Shown here piece after piece: positions 1-8,190 of a stretch of DNA of 64,000 nucleotides. Below the pieces are notes generated by a model. It saw only the letters and a list, made by a program, of their open reading frames with translations. It ran no database searches and was not told the DNA's origin. Position 1 is the stretch's first letter. Each line of letters opens with the position of its first letter. The DNA is from Paenibacillus sp. (GTDB lineage Bacteria; Bacillota; Bacilli; Paenibacillales; Paenibacillaceae). Location: NCBI GenBank assembly GCA_023512345.1, contig JAILZT010000001.1, positions 354,084 to 418,083 on the forward strand. Reading direction: 5' to 3'. Position numbers and translations under genes: made by a program.

Positions 1-919
1 TCCAGGCCTTACGCCGCAAACACCAAATCCCCTTCACAACTTGATAACTGCCAATTTCACGCAAAAAGGGTTTGTCCAGCAAAAGCTTGTCAATTCCTAT
101 GGCCATCTGTTGCAGTTTTTCGTCGCTTTCTCCAACCACGATATGAATAAACATCTCCATGATAGCCGTTACCGGTATGAAATTCTCATATCCTGGTCCG
201 GCGATGACCTCATGGGTTAACTTCAAACGTTCCAATGCCTTATGCGGTTCTCCGGCCAGCGTATACAAATCCAGGATATTGAGAATTTCCATCTCCTTAT
301 GCTGGGGAGCGGATAATAAGTTCTTCTCTAAGATCTGTTCACATAATGCCAGCTTGGTCTTGGGCTCGCCGCTAAAAATATAAAATAGCAGCAGATAATA
401 CAGTCGTTCGCCAATTCCCACCTCGTTCGTGTTCAACAGCCACTCTAAATCACCTTGGACAAAATGAATACATACCAAATAGAACGAGTCCATTTCATAG
501 CCCAGTATGTCCTGCTGGCGTGCAAGGGTCAGCATTGAACGCCCTTGACCGTATTTATGATATTTCCCGAGCACTCCCCGCATCGTCTCTTGCAGCTCTA
601 CATCCTGCATCGTCGGATTTACTATATTCATAGCCGCTGAATCACGCATACTCAGGCTATAGCCGAAACCGCGAACCGTCTTAATATCTAAGCCTTCCAC
701 ATTCACCATTTTTTTGCGTAGACGGTAAATGTGATCATCCACTGTCCGCTCTACGGGATATTCCAAAGGCCATACCTTATCCAGTAGATGTTCCCGGCTA
801 AATGCAAGTCCCTTATTACGATATAGAAACTGAAGGAGTGCGAATTCTTTGGGTAGCAGCTCTATCGTTATGCCTTCCGCAACCACCTTATGTTCACTTT
901 CATGTAATTCTACATGCAT
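1..919 (-). CDS. Winged-helix transcriptional regulator, cut off at the window edge
   Basis: The reading frame starts at ATG 919 on the minus strand and runs off base 1 without a stop, giving at least 306 residues. Residues about 15-80 form an OmpR-type winged helix: LLPKEFALLQFLYRN, then REHLLDKVWP, then the recognition-helix region VDDHIYRLRKKM and the wing TVRGFGYSL. There is no receiver domain before it. The remaining ~220 residues are helical and leucine-rich, reminiscent of the helical-repeat C-terminal halves of SARP/BTAD-like regulators, but I do not recognise a named family. It is divergent from the metallophosphoesterase gene. The ribosome binding site is weak. DNA binding is well supported; target and signal are unknown. 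Confidence 0.75.
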   Translation of the reverse strand, partial: MHVELHESEHKVVAEGITIELLPKEFALLQFLYRNKGLAFSREHLLDKVWPLEYPVERTVDDHIYRLRKKMVNVEGLDIKTVRGFGYSLSMRDSAAMNIVNPTMQDVELQETMRGVLGKYHKYGQGRSMLTLARQQDILGYEMDSFYLVCIHFVQGDLEWLLNTNEVGIGERLYYLLLFYIFSGEPKTKLALCEQILEKNLLSAPQHKEMEILNILDLYTLAGEPHKALERLKLTHEVIAGPGYENFIPVTAIMEMFIHIVVGESDEKLQQMAIGIDKLLLDKPFLREIGSYQVVKGIWCLRRKAW

Positions 920-1054
920 ATAATAACCCACTTTCTACCAAACACATCCTATATTTTATTATATCAGTTGGTATTGGTATACTGAAAAACAAAGCATTAC
1001 AACTATATATTCTTAAATCTATTACGAATTATTTGATGGAGGTCATTTATTGCT

Positions 1055-2170
1055 ATGTTCGTTGTAATTGGAATTGTATTTCTGGTGCTATATGGTGTTC
1101 TTGTTTTCTATATCGGCTGGAGCGGCTGGAGCTGGATAAAACCATTGGTGTCAAAAAGGTTCAAGCTTGTATATATTCTGTCTCTAATCTTTTTGGCCAC
1201 TTCTTTCATATTGGGTCGGATATTTAGTGATTTTTCTATTCTAAGTATTATTGGATCCTATTGGATGGCTGCCTTTTCTTTGTTAATTCTGCTGCTGCCA
1301 GTCATTCATATAAGTCTCTGGCTGTTTCGGCTAACCCCGCTGCCCCGTCACCATGCTCAGAAATGGGCGGGGGTAGTCACATTGGTCATGTTGGTTTCCC
1401 TGCTAAGTTATGGATCCTTCAATGCTTACAGTCCAATTGTGCGTGAATACGACCTGCAGATTGATAAAAAGGTTGAGGGGCTCAGCCATTTGAAGATAGT
1501 TATGGCCGCAGACATGCACTATGGCATACTCTCCGGCACTTCACATGCCAAACGAATGGTAGAGGAAATTAATGCTCTGAAGCCTGATATTGTGTTGTAC
1601 CCCGGGGATCTTATTGATGATGATTTGGATGCCTATTTGGACAGGGAGATCGACATGATTCTGCGCAATATAAAAGCACCTTACGGTGTTTACGCTTCGC
1701 TGGGTAACCATGATAAATTGGACGGTCCCACCGAGAAGCTAATAGAAGCATTGGAACGCAGCAACATGCAAGTCTTGTACGATGAGACCCTTACGCTAGA
1801 AGGAAAGCTGACACTCATCGGCCGCAAAGATCGAACAGAGACCGACCGTGCAGAACTAGCTCAATTGATGAAAGGTACAGATCCTTCCCTCCCACTGATT
1901 TTGTTGGATCACCAGCCTTATGAACTGGATATTGCCGAGCAGAATGGAATTGATCTAATGCTTTCCGGACATACCCACCGGGGCCAGATTGCTCCTGCAC
2001 ATTTGATTACCAACGCCCTATTTGAGAATGATTGGGGACATTTACAAAAAGGGTCCTTCCACTCCATTGTTACCTCCGGATATGGCTTCTGGGGCCCCCC
2101 AATCCGCCTTGGCAGCCGTTCTGAAATCGTCCAGATTAATGTTAGCTTTACAGGGGCAGATCCATCCTGA
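1055..2170 (+). CDS. Membrane-anchored calcineurin-like metallophosphoesterase
   Basis: A 371-residue protein with about four N-terminal membrane segments (roughly residues 1-20, 38-57, 66-90 and 104-122) followed by a calcineurin-like phosphoesterase domain. The metal-binding signatures are complete: DMH (153-155), GDLID (184-188), GNHD (217-220), a later HQP and GHTHRGQ near residue 306. This is the architecture of Bacillus YkoQ/YpbG-type proteins; the family hydrolyses phosphomonoesters or diesters with a two-metal centre, and the physiological substrate cannot be read here. GGAGGT precedes the start. The gene converges with the GH13-like gene, with only 9 bases between stops. Confidence 0.88.
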   Translation: MFVVIGIVFLVLYGVLVFYIGWSGWSWIKPLVSKRFKLVYILSLIFLATSFILGRIFSDFSILSIIGSYWMAAFSLLILLLPVIHISLWLFRLTPLPRHHAQKWAGVVTLVMLVSLLSYGSFNAYSPIVREYDLQIDKKVEGLSHLKIVMAADMHYGILSGTSHAKRMVEEINALKPDIVLYPGDLIDDDLDAYLDREIDMILRNIKAPYGVYASLGNHDKLDGPTEKLIEALERSNMQVLYDETLTLEGKLTLIGRKDRTETDRAELAQLMKGTDPSLPLILLDHQPYELDIAEQNGIDLMLSGHTHRGQIAPAHLITNALFENDWGHLQKGSFHSIVTSGYGFWGPPIRLGSRSEIVQINVSFTGADPS

Positions 2171-2179
2171 CCGGATTCC

Positions 2180-3829
2180 TTAAGTGAGTCTCCTTTCCCA
2201 GATGATCGTTTCATGGCCATCTATCCATAGTTCAGATGAACTTTCCTCCGAGGGGCGGTCCACTTTACCCGTGGAATAGATCAATTTCGTTCTATCATTT
2301 ATAATTTCGCTCAAGGTATCTTTTTCAAAGTTAACAAACACTGCATCTGCTGATAAATTTACTACGATCAAAAACTTACTATTTTCATATTCTCTCGTAT
2401 AAGATAAAACCCTGTCTTCTGAATTCGGAATGAATTCTAATTCTCCCATCCAAAAAGCCGGATGATATGTACGCAGATGGATGAGATATTTATAGTGCTC
2501 AAATATTTCTGCATTAAAAGAGTTCCAATCGAGCTTATATTCATCGAATAAAGAGGACCAGGTATCCAAAGTATTTTCATTAAATTCCTGACCCATCATC
2601 AGGGCTGGAACCCCTTCTAACGTCAACAGGATCGAAGCTGCAGGCCCGGCACCCTTTTCACCAAAAAAGGCTATGGCTCTTGAGCGTTCTTTCTCTTCCA
2701 GCCAGCTCATTCGGAGCGCATGTTTAGGAAAGCTGTATTTATAAGAGTTATATATCGCTATAAAATCGCTCTGCGTCAGGGTTCCATCCATCATCTCTCG
2801 CACCAAAATCCGCGGGTTGCCATCGTAAGTCAAGTTACAGGCTTCAATATGATGATATTCATCGTAGGCTTGTGAGATCAGGATTAGATCCTCTTTTACG
2901 ACTTGCAACGCATGCTTGATCTCCACGAGAAAATCATAGGGAGTAATATCTGAATCGTCTAACCGAATCCCGTCAAAATCAAACTCTACTACCCAATATT
3001 TCATAGCCTCAATGATATAATCTCTCATTTCGCGACTTTTAAATTCTATTCCCGCAAAATAGTCACGACCAGGAACGTCATAATAGATTTCTCCCCGTTC
3101 ATTACGCGTGAAGTACTCCGGGTGGCTGCTTGTCAGAATGTGATCTACACTAGTACGGTTTAAAACCCAATCCATAATAACTTTGATTCCGTTCGCATGT
3201 GCTTTAGTAATAAAGGCTGATAAGTCCTCTTGGGTTCCAAAAGCGGAATCTATTGAATAAAAATCTTTAACCGCATAGGGGTCGCCGTATTTTCCGATCC
3301 TCCCCTGGTCACCTATCTCATGAAAAGGCATCAGCCACAGCGTATTGATTCCCATGTCTTTGAAATAATCTATTTTTTCAGAGAGACCTTTAAAACCGTT
3401 GTCGGTATATGCCCTCGTATGAAGCTGGTAAATCACTGATTTTTGAAGCCATTCAGGACTTTTAATCGCCGTGAAATGGTCATACATATAACCGGGGTGT
3501 TCCTTAGAGATTGCATGGGTTCTAATCAGAACTTCTCCATCCTCCGTAACTGTAAAAGACGAGTTATTTTGCCCATCCTCCGACACATTCGGATTTAATG
3601 GATCCAATATCCATGCTTCTCCGTTCACTACTATTTTATAAAGGTGTCTCCCCTTGGTTATGGGTAATTCAATCTCCCATCCCCGCGAATCCTCCATGGG
3701 AATCATGTAGTTTCTATCACCATTCCAATGATTGAAGGTGCCTGCTACCGCGACACTCTCTACTTGATTGTCCGTCGTGAAATATTCAAATCGCACACCC
3801 TGTGACCCTTTGATTGGAAAAGCAGACAT
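2180..3829 (-). CDS. GH13 alpha-amylase-like protein with N-terminal starch-binding domain; catalytic residues degenerate
   Basis: 549 residues without signal peptide, so cytoplasmic. Residues about 10-95 form an AMPK/CBM48-like glycan-binding sandwich (VAGTFNHWNGD, YKIVVNGEAWILDP). Residues about 130-460 are a GH13 TIM barrel (VIYQLHTRAY, INTLWLMPFHEIG, VPALMMGQEF) and the C-terminus is a beta domain. The presumed nucleophile is kept (GIRLD, D291). However, the usual general-acid glutamate position reads ISQAYDEYH (Q320), the usual ENHD reads EEKE (377-381), and NH of region I is NR (224-225). Known GH13 enzymes need D, E and D, so this may be a non-hydrolytic glycan-binding or regulatory homologue, or an altered enzyme. 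The family assignment is firm; activity is doubtful. Confidence 0.85.
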   Translation of the reverse strand: MSAFPIKGSQGVRFEYFTTDNQVESVAVAGTFNHWNGDRNYMIPMEDSRGWEIELPITKGRHLYKIVVNGEAWILDPLNPNVSEDGQNNSSFTVTEDGEVLIRTHAISKEHPGYMYDHFTAIKSPEWLQKSVIYQLHTRAYTDNGFKGLSEKIDYFKDMGINTLWLMPFHEIGDQGRIGKYGDPYAVKDFYSIDSAFGTQEDLSAFITKAHANGIKVIMDWVLNRTSVDHILTSSHPEYFTRNERGEIYYDVPGRDYFAGIEFKSREMRDYIIEAMKYWVVEFDFDGIRLDDSDITPYDFLVEIKHALQVVKEDLILISQAYDEYHHIEACNLTYDGNPRILVREMMDGTLTQSDFIAIYNSYKYSFPKHALRMSWLEEKERSRAIAFFGEKGAGPAASILLTLEGVPALMMGQEFNENTLDTWSSLFDEYKLDWNSFNAEIFEHYKYLIHLRTYHPAFWMGELEFIPNSEDRVLSYTREYENSKFLIVVNLSADAVFVNFEKDTLSEIINDRTKLIYSTGKVDRPSEESSSELWIDGHETIIWERRLT

Positions 3830-3875
3830 GTGGAATCCCCCATAATTTGTATTTGAGCAAATATAGCATAAATAA

Positions 3876-3899
3876 CCCCCTGACGTTTAGGTCAGAGGG
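3876..3899 (-). terminator. Weak hairpin between anti-sigma gene and GH13 gene
   Basis: CTGAC (3880-3884) pairs with GTCAG (3891-3895), and flanking C and G runs extend it past one bulged base. On the minus strand the hairpin is followed by an AT-rich stretch. It is a plausible terminator of the sigma/anti-sigma transcript ahead of the GH13-like gene. Confidence 0.4.
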
Positions 3900-3919
3900 C
3901 TGCTGATTTAGTATAATAT

Positions 3920-4681
3920 TTACTCAGATGGCTTTTCCATAAAAAAACCTAACTTTTCTGCATAAGGCTTAAGCTCGTTATCAATTTGCTCTAGATTAGT
4001 TTTATCAGCCTCAGACAGTCGGTCCATATGAACACTCCCATCCGGGTCAACTAATTTGGCATTATAAGTCTTTAATTCATTAACTATTCTTTTGAAGTCT
4101 GCAACCTCTTTTTTGTTCAATATTTGCTCTGCTTTTTGAATCTGTTCATTCCAGAAGGTATCAACAGCTTCTGACTTCACTTCCCCCTTAGGTGCTGCCC
4201 CTTCATTTAATTTTGCAAAATAAGGTTCAAGCTCTGCGGTCAGCTTCGTATACGCCACTTGATCTTCAGCACTTAGTTGCTCAGGGTGGAGCACGCCCTT
4301 AGAATCGGCTATTTTTAGATTATAGTTACCGAGTTCTTTTAGAAGGGACATTAACTTGGTGAACTCTTCTTCACTAAAGTTTTGCTCAGCCCCTTGGAGT
4401 TTCGCCTCCAGTTGATCATACTGCTGTTGGGTAACCCCGAATTGTGCTACGTTCTCTTGTGAAACATAGATGGTGTCCGCCAAGTAATTGTATCCCGCAT
4501 ATGCTCCTGTAGGGATTAATAACGCAGCAGCTACTATGCCCGCCACCAGCCACTTTTTCATCTTTTTTCCCCCTTGTGTCAATGCAACTTGCTTAAGTAC
4601 TCTTTCCTTGAGTTCCGGTGGAGCCACCCATCCTTTGGTTTCATCTTGGAGGGCTGTTCGCAGCTGTTCATCGAGATTCAT
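3920..4681 (-). CDS. Membrane anti-sigma factor (DUF3600-like), partner of the ECF sigma factor
   Basis: I place the start at ATG 4681, where GGTGGAGG sits correctly upstream. The frame stays open further upstream but only inside the sigma gene. The 253-residue product has a cytoplasmic N-terminus (MNLDEQLRTALQDE), one membrane segment at about residues 42-65 (WLVAGIVAAALLIPTGAYAG) and a charged extracytoplasmic part with two related helical units, each with LK(E/T)xxNxKxxDxxGxxH followed by a LSxxD segment. This matches DUF3600-type anti-sigma proteins. The start overlaps the sigma gene by 14 bases, so the two are translationally coupled. Expected role: holding the sigma factor at the membrane until an unknown envelope signal arrives. 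Confidence 0.82.
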   Translation of the reverse strand: MNLDEQLRTALQDETKGWVAPPELKERVLKQVALTQGGKKMKKWLVAGIVAAALLIPTGAYAGYNYLADTIYVSQENVAQFGVTQQQYDQLEAKLQGAEQNFSEEEFTKLMSLLKELGNYNLKIADSKGVLHPEQLSAEDQVAYTKLTAELEPYFAKLNEGAAPKGEVKSEAVDTFWNEQIQKAEQILNKKEVADFKRIVNELKTYNAKLVDPDGSVHMDRLSEADKTNLEQIDNELKPYAEKLGFFMEKPSE

Positions 4682-5255
4682 ATAGATCCTCCACCTTTCC
4701 CACAGCTCGACTGTTAGGGTTCCGTTTCGCACGGAGCTTCTGCAGAGCCGCATGGATACGCGATTTTACCGTCCCTAGAGGAATGTCCAAAATAGCAGCA
4801 ATCTCTTCCTGAGAGTTTTCATTGAGGTAATGGAGAATTACAACCTGCTTAAGCTTGTAAGGGAGACTGTTCACGCTCGCCAGTAAAGGACGATTTGCTA
4901 TTTTGTCTACAACCTCACTGGTAAAATCACTGTCCATGGCTTGACCATACCGCTCAGCTTTGTGGATCAACCGGAGATGCGTCCATCTCTTTCGTCGATA
5001 AGCCTGAACCTGCCGCATAACTACACCCATAAGCCAGGGCTTAAAAGGCCTGCTGAGATCAAATTGTCCAAGAGACCGATGTACTTGCATATAGATCTCC
5101 TGAATTACATCATCTGCATCGGAACGGTTGGCAACGAGGAAATGAACGGTTTTGTAGACATCCCCAATCGTTGTTTCGTAAATCTCACTATAAGCTTCAC
5201 AGCTGCCGGCTAGCGTAAGCGCAATGAGACTGTTGTATTCAGCTGGATCGTTCAT
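4668..5255 (-). CDS. ECF-type RNA polymerase sigma factor
   Basis: 195 residues, the usual size for a group 4 sigma factor. Region 2 is visible as SDADDVIQEIYMQVHRSLGQ followed by RPFKPWLMGVVMRQVQAYRRKRW. Region 4 is LPYKLKQVVILHYLNENS followed by the helix-turn-helix EEIAAILDIPLGTVKSRIH. The ribosome binding site is GGGGGA. The anti-sigma gene follows with a 14-base overlap. It resembles the SigV/SigX/SigW type of envelope-stress regulators, but the exact group cannot be set by eye, and I saw no convincing ECF promoter in the 167 bases upstream. Confidence 0.9.
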   Translation of the reverse strand: MNDPAEYNSLIALTLAGSCEAYSEIYETTIGDVYKTVHFLVANRSDADDVIQEIYMQVHRSLGQFDLSRPFKPWLMGVVMRQVQAYRRKRWTHLRLIHKAERYGQAMDSDFTSEVVDKIANRPLLASVNSLPYKLKQVVILHYLNENSQEEIAAILDIPLGTVKSRIHAALQKLRAKRNPNSRAVGKVEDLYESR

Positions 5256-5422
5256 CCGCCATTCCCCCTTCGGTCTTACACTGTATATTGGCGAGTAGTA
5301 AATATTTCGTTCGAATTATTTTTTCGGTAAACTAGGCAAGTAGCTATAGTAATATATAGAAGGAAAACGATAACCGACAATCTAGGTGTTAAAGATCAAG
5401 TAGTGCAAAGGAGATGGCCTTC

Positions 5423-6208
5423 ATGATAGATGCACATATTCATCTTGAACAATACGATTTGGAAACCATAGAGCAGATTGTAAAAGAACTCCCGCAAAAG
5501 GGTATCGAGGCGCTGTTAGCCGTTTCTATGAATCTAGACTCGTGCATCCGTACTGAAGGACTAGCGGCCAGGTTCCCCGGAATCGTCAGACCTGCTTATG
5601 GTTTCCATCCCGAACAACCCCTGCCTGAGACGGATGAATTGAAAAAGCTGTTGGAGTGGATTGAAAGCCGTGCGGATACGGGACACTTTACAGCGGTGGG
5701 TGAAATTGGGCTGCCCTATTATTCTCGGACGGAAGCATTCGAGCGTGGTGAAGACTTTGACATGGAACCTTATATTATGCTTTTGGACACTCTGCTCGGA
5801 CTAGCCTCCCGCCTAGCGAAGCCTGTCGTGCTGCATGCCGTATACGAGGATGCTCTTATCGCCTGTAATCTGCTGGAGAAACACGAAATTCAGCGTGCCC
5901 ATTTCCATTGGTTCAAAGGACCGGAAGAGGCTATCCGTCGGATGGTCGCCAGCGGATATTATATCTCCTTCACGCCTGATATTCTGTATGAACCGGAAAT
6001 TCAGGAGCTTGCTAGGCTGTACCCTCCGGAGCTGGTTATGGCTGAAACAGATGGCCCTTGGCCGTTCGAGGGCCCTTTTGCTGGACACCCGACTCATCCG
6101 TCTATGATACGCGAGGTGGCTGCCTCATGGGGGAAACTGCATGGTTACTCTCTTGACCAAGCCGCGAGGATTCTTACCGCAAACACAGTAAAGTTCTATG
6201 GTCTATAG
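5423..6208 (+). CDS. TatD-family metal-dependent hydrolase
   Basis: 261 residues from ATG 5423. An ATG 9 bases earlier abuts the AAAGGAG ribosome binding site directly, so the second ATG at normal spacing is the better start. TatD/amidohydrolase motifs: DAHIHLEQ (HxH) at the N-terminus, TAVGEIGLPYY (metal-bridging glutamate), PVVLHAV, HFHWFKG and MAETDGPW (catalytic aspartate). The family comprises metal-dependent phosphoesterases and DNases with a TIM barrel; the natural substrate is open. It stands alone, divergent from the sigma/anti-sigma pair. Confidence 0.88.
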   Translation: MIDAHIHLEQYDLETIEQIVKELPQKGIEALLAVSMNLDSCIRTEGLAARFPGIVRPAYGFHPEQPLPETDELKKLLEWIESRADTGHFTAVGEIGLPYYSRTEAFERGEDFDMEPYIMLLDTLLGLASRLAKPVVLHAVYEDALIACNLLEKHEIQRAHFHWFKGPEEAIRRMVASGYYISFTPDILYEPEIQELARLYPPELVMAETDGPWPFEGPFAGHPTHPSMIREVAASWGKLHGYSLDQAARILTANTVKFYGL

Positions 6209-6214
6209 GAATTA

Positions 6215-6400
6215 GAGAGACACTATTGGGATGTGCGAGAGAGACTTTGGAAGACATGTGGGAGAGACTTTGGACGGTATGCGGGAGAGACTTTGGCGAT
6301 ATGCGAGAAAGACTATTGTCTATATATGGTATATGAGACGCTATTGGCGATGTGCGAGAGAGACTATTGGCGATATGCGAAAGACATTATGGAATACACG
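6215..6400. repeat. Degenerate tandem repeat, 21-23 bp unit, about eight copies
   Basis: The recurring words are GAGAGACTTTGG, then a few variable bases, then ATGCG or ATGTG. Copies begin near 6215, 6237, 6261, 6283, 6306, 6336, 6357 and 6380. Units vary in length, so the reading frame is not kept, which argues against coding. The array begins seven bases after the TatD-like stop codon. Confidence 0.7.
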
Positions 6401-6486
6401 AGAGAGGGCAGTCTTCTACCGCGAAGAGTATTTGTCCCTTTGGCCGTTTTTAGATTAGTCGAAAAACAACTACGCGCACAGTGAAT

Positions 6487-6679
6487 AATTAGAGGGAATT
6501 TCTCCAGTTAATTTTAAGTAAATTACCTTTCTAGATGATTTAGAGGGAAATCTTCCTTCTAATTTGCTGTAACTACCCCGAAAATAGATAAAATCGTGGA
6601 TTTATAGGGAGTTTTTCCCTCTAATTTGTATAAAATGGGGTTATTCCAATAATTAGAGGGATGTTTTCCCACTAAATTT
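6487..6679. repeat. Four copies of an AT-rich palindromic element (TTAGAGGGAAA family)
   Basis: Copies lie at 6487-6515, 6538-6565, 6601-6627 and 6651-6679. Each is an imperfect palindrome of about 28 bp with left arm TTAGAGGGAAA and right arm TTTCCCTCTAA, spaced about 50 bp apart. The same family occurs, again four times, at 54523-54713. Mismatches fall in either arm while the overall dyad is kept. Confidence 0.75.
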
Positions 6680-6700
6680 ACTAAGGCACCTCCCAAGGGT

Positions 6701-6771
6701 GATCCTATTGCACTTTTACATCTAATCTGCTCATTTGGTGCTACCGAGGGTGATCCTATTGCACTTTTACA
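6701..6771. repeat. Two copies of a 51-bp unit with a GATCCTATTGCACTTTTACA core
   Basis: The 20-bp core is identical at 6701-6720 and 6752-6771, exactly 51 bp apart. The same core with two substitutions (GATCCAAGTGCACTTTTAC) occurs twice at 38696 and 38747, again exactly 51 bp apart, and the bases between the cores also resemble each other. A further four GC-rich ~22-bp units follow at 6781-6866. Confidence 0.75.
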
Positions 6772-6879
6772 ACTCATTTTCTCGTTTGGTGCCCCCGGGG
6801 CTTATTTGGTGGCGCTCCCGGGGCTCGTTTGCTGCTCTCGGAGCTCGTTTGGTACCCCCGAGGTGGTATGACTCTCACT

Positions 6880-8157
6880 TCACCGCTTGATTGCCAAACG
6901 ATATCCTAAATTCATGAAGAAATTATAAAAAAGATGCGTTTTGGACACTCTCATCCTCTTGATAAATGAGGGCAGGGAGTAAAAGCGCCGCCGAAAATCA
7001 TTATACCCGTCAAGAAGCTGTTCACTTGTCATATGTATAGGGTTGAAGACTACATCCGTTTTTCCATTGTAAAGACTCCAATCCTCATGTAAAAGGCGCT
7101 GCTCCAGTTTCATTTGTGCATGCACTGGTGTCTGTGGCAGGGGTGTCAAAAGGCTGACAGTTACTCCATCAATCCCAAGCGACTCACAAGCTTCTAGGGT
7201 GTGCTGGAAGGTCTCCGGGGTATCCTCATCAAATCCGAATACAATTCCGGCCTGTATCATAATTTTATGTTTATGCAGCTTGCTAATAATGTCCTGATAT
7301 GACCCTACGCGGTTCATTTGCTTATTCACACCACGCAGTGCAGATGGCGAAAAAGATTCAAGCCCCACAAACAGGTACAAACAGCCCGCATCCCTAGCCT
7401 GCCGAAGCAGCTCCTCATTGTTACAATCAGCCAGCGTCACCTGTGCCGCCCATTTTTTCCGCAGAGGCTTCAGGTTCTTCATCAGCTCCAAGGCATGTTC
7501 CTTATTTGCAAAAAAATTATCATCCCAAAATACAAAAAACTTCGATTTCATCAACGAAATTTCGTGAATCACTTCGTCGATCGGGCGAGTGCGGAAGCTG
7601 TCATGATAAATTTGCTTCAGATTACAATAAGCACAGCGGAATGGACAACCTCGGGTCGAGATTACCGCACCTTTCATGAGAGTGTTCCTTTTTAGCAGAT
7701 CCCAACGGGGTAAAGGTATATGTCTCAAATCTGGGACTGTATCTGAACGATAAATCTCCCGATATTTCCCTTGATAGAAATCCTCCAAGAACTCTGGCCA
7801 AATTGCCTCCGCTTCACCCACTATTAGACTATCACAGTGCTTGGACGCTTCATCAGGGAGTAACGTTGCATGAGGACCACCCATCACAACCTTGGCTCCT
7901 TTTGCCCGGAATTTCTCTGCCATGGTGTAGCAATGATATGCATTAGGTGTATTCACGGTTATAGCTACGAGATCAAATGTATGGTTATATGGGACTTTTT
8001 GCTGATACTCGTCTACAAGGGTGATTTTATATTTAGCCTCATCAATAAATCCCGCCAAATACGGCATCGTAATCTGCACGAAATTGTTGAATTGCTTTCT
8101 TCGAAACCGATTTATCTTCACGTTCTCCGGTTGAATTAACAAAATGCTTTTTCTCAT
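6880..8157 (-). CDS. B12-binding-domain radical SAM protein
   Basis: 425 residues. The N-terminal ~150 residues look like a cobalamin-binding fold (LLIQPENVKINRF, VVMGGPHATLLPDEA, VGEAEAIWPEF). The radical SAM core follows with the CPFRCAYCN cluster motif (CxxxCxxC) after STRGC, then FWDDNFFANK, YLFVGLESFS and AGIVFGFDEDTPET. This class uses a 4Fe-4S cluster and S-adenosylmethionine for methylation or rearrangement of unreactive carbons; the substrate is not predictable here. No biosynthetic partners adjoin it: the next genes are a kinase-like protein and a methyltransferase on the same strand, 33 bases upstream. Confidence 0.88.
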   Translation of the reverse strand: MRKSILLIQPENVKINRFRRKQFNNFVQITMPYLAGFIDEAKYKITLVDEYQQKVPYNHTFDLVAITVNTPNAYHCYTMAEKFRAKGAKVVMGGPHATLLPDEASKHCDSLIVGEAEAIWPEFLEDFYQGKYREIYRSDTVPDLRHIPLPRWDLLKRNTLMKGAVISTRGCPFRCAYCNLKQIYHDSFRTRPIDEVIHEISLMKSKFFVFWDDNFFANKEHALELMKNLKPLRKKWAAQVTLADCNNEELLRQARDAGCLYLFVGLESFSPSALRGVNKQMNRVGSYQDIISKLHKHKIMIQAGIVFGFDEDTPETFQHTLEACESLGIDGVTVSLLTPLPQTPVHAQMKLEQRLLHEDWSLYNGKTDVVFNPIHMTSEQLLDGYNDFRRRFYSLPSFIKRMRVSKTHLFYNFFMNLGYRLAIKR

Positions 8158-8190
8158 GGTTCACCTGCTTGCTTGGGTATGTATGCTCTT

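Larger units (their letters stand above)
6209..6879. other. Gene-free interval built almost wholly of short repeats
   Basis: 671 bases between the TatD-like gene and the radical SAM gene. Three different repeat families lie end to end (listed separately): imperfect 21-23 bp units, small AT-rich palindromes, and 51-bp paired units followed by four units of TTTGGTGCCCCCGGGG type (6781-6866). Short open frames here (for example 6231-6458 and 6559-6777) consist of the repeat and lack ribosome binding sites, so I do not call them genes. Confidence 0.8.

Noticed and set aside
6231..6484. Two small overlapping genes
   Set aside because: Both frames consist of the 21-23 bp repeat and have no supporting ribosome binding site.
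6701..6771. Short CRISPR with 20-bp repeat and 31-bp spacer
   Set aside because: Only two cores, and the bases between them resemble those at the second locus, so they are part of the repeat unit and not spacers.
6559..6777. 72-residue minus-strand gene
   Set aside because: It covers the palindromic and 51-bp repeats only; the internal peptide repetition follows the DNA repeat.
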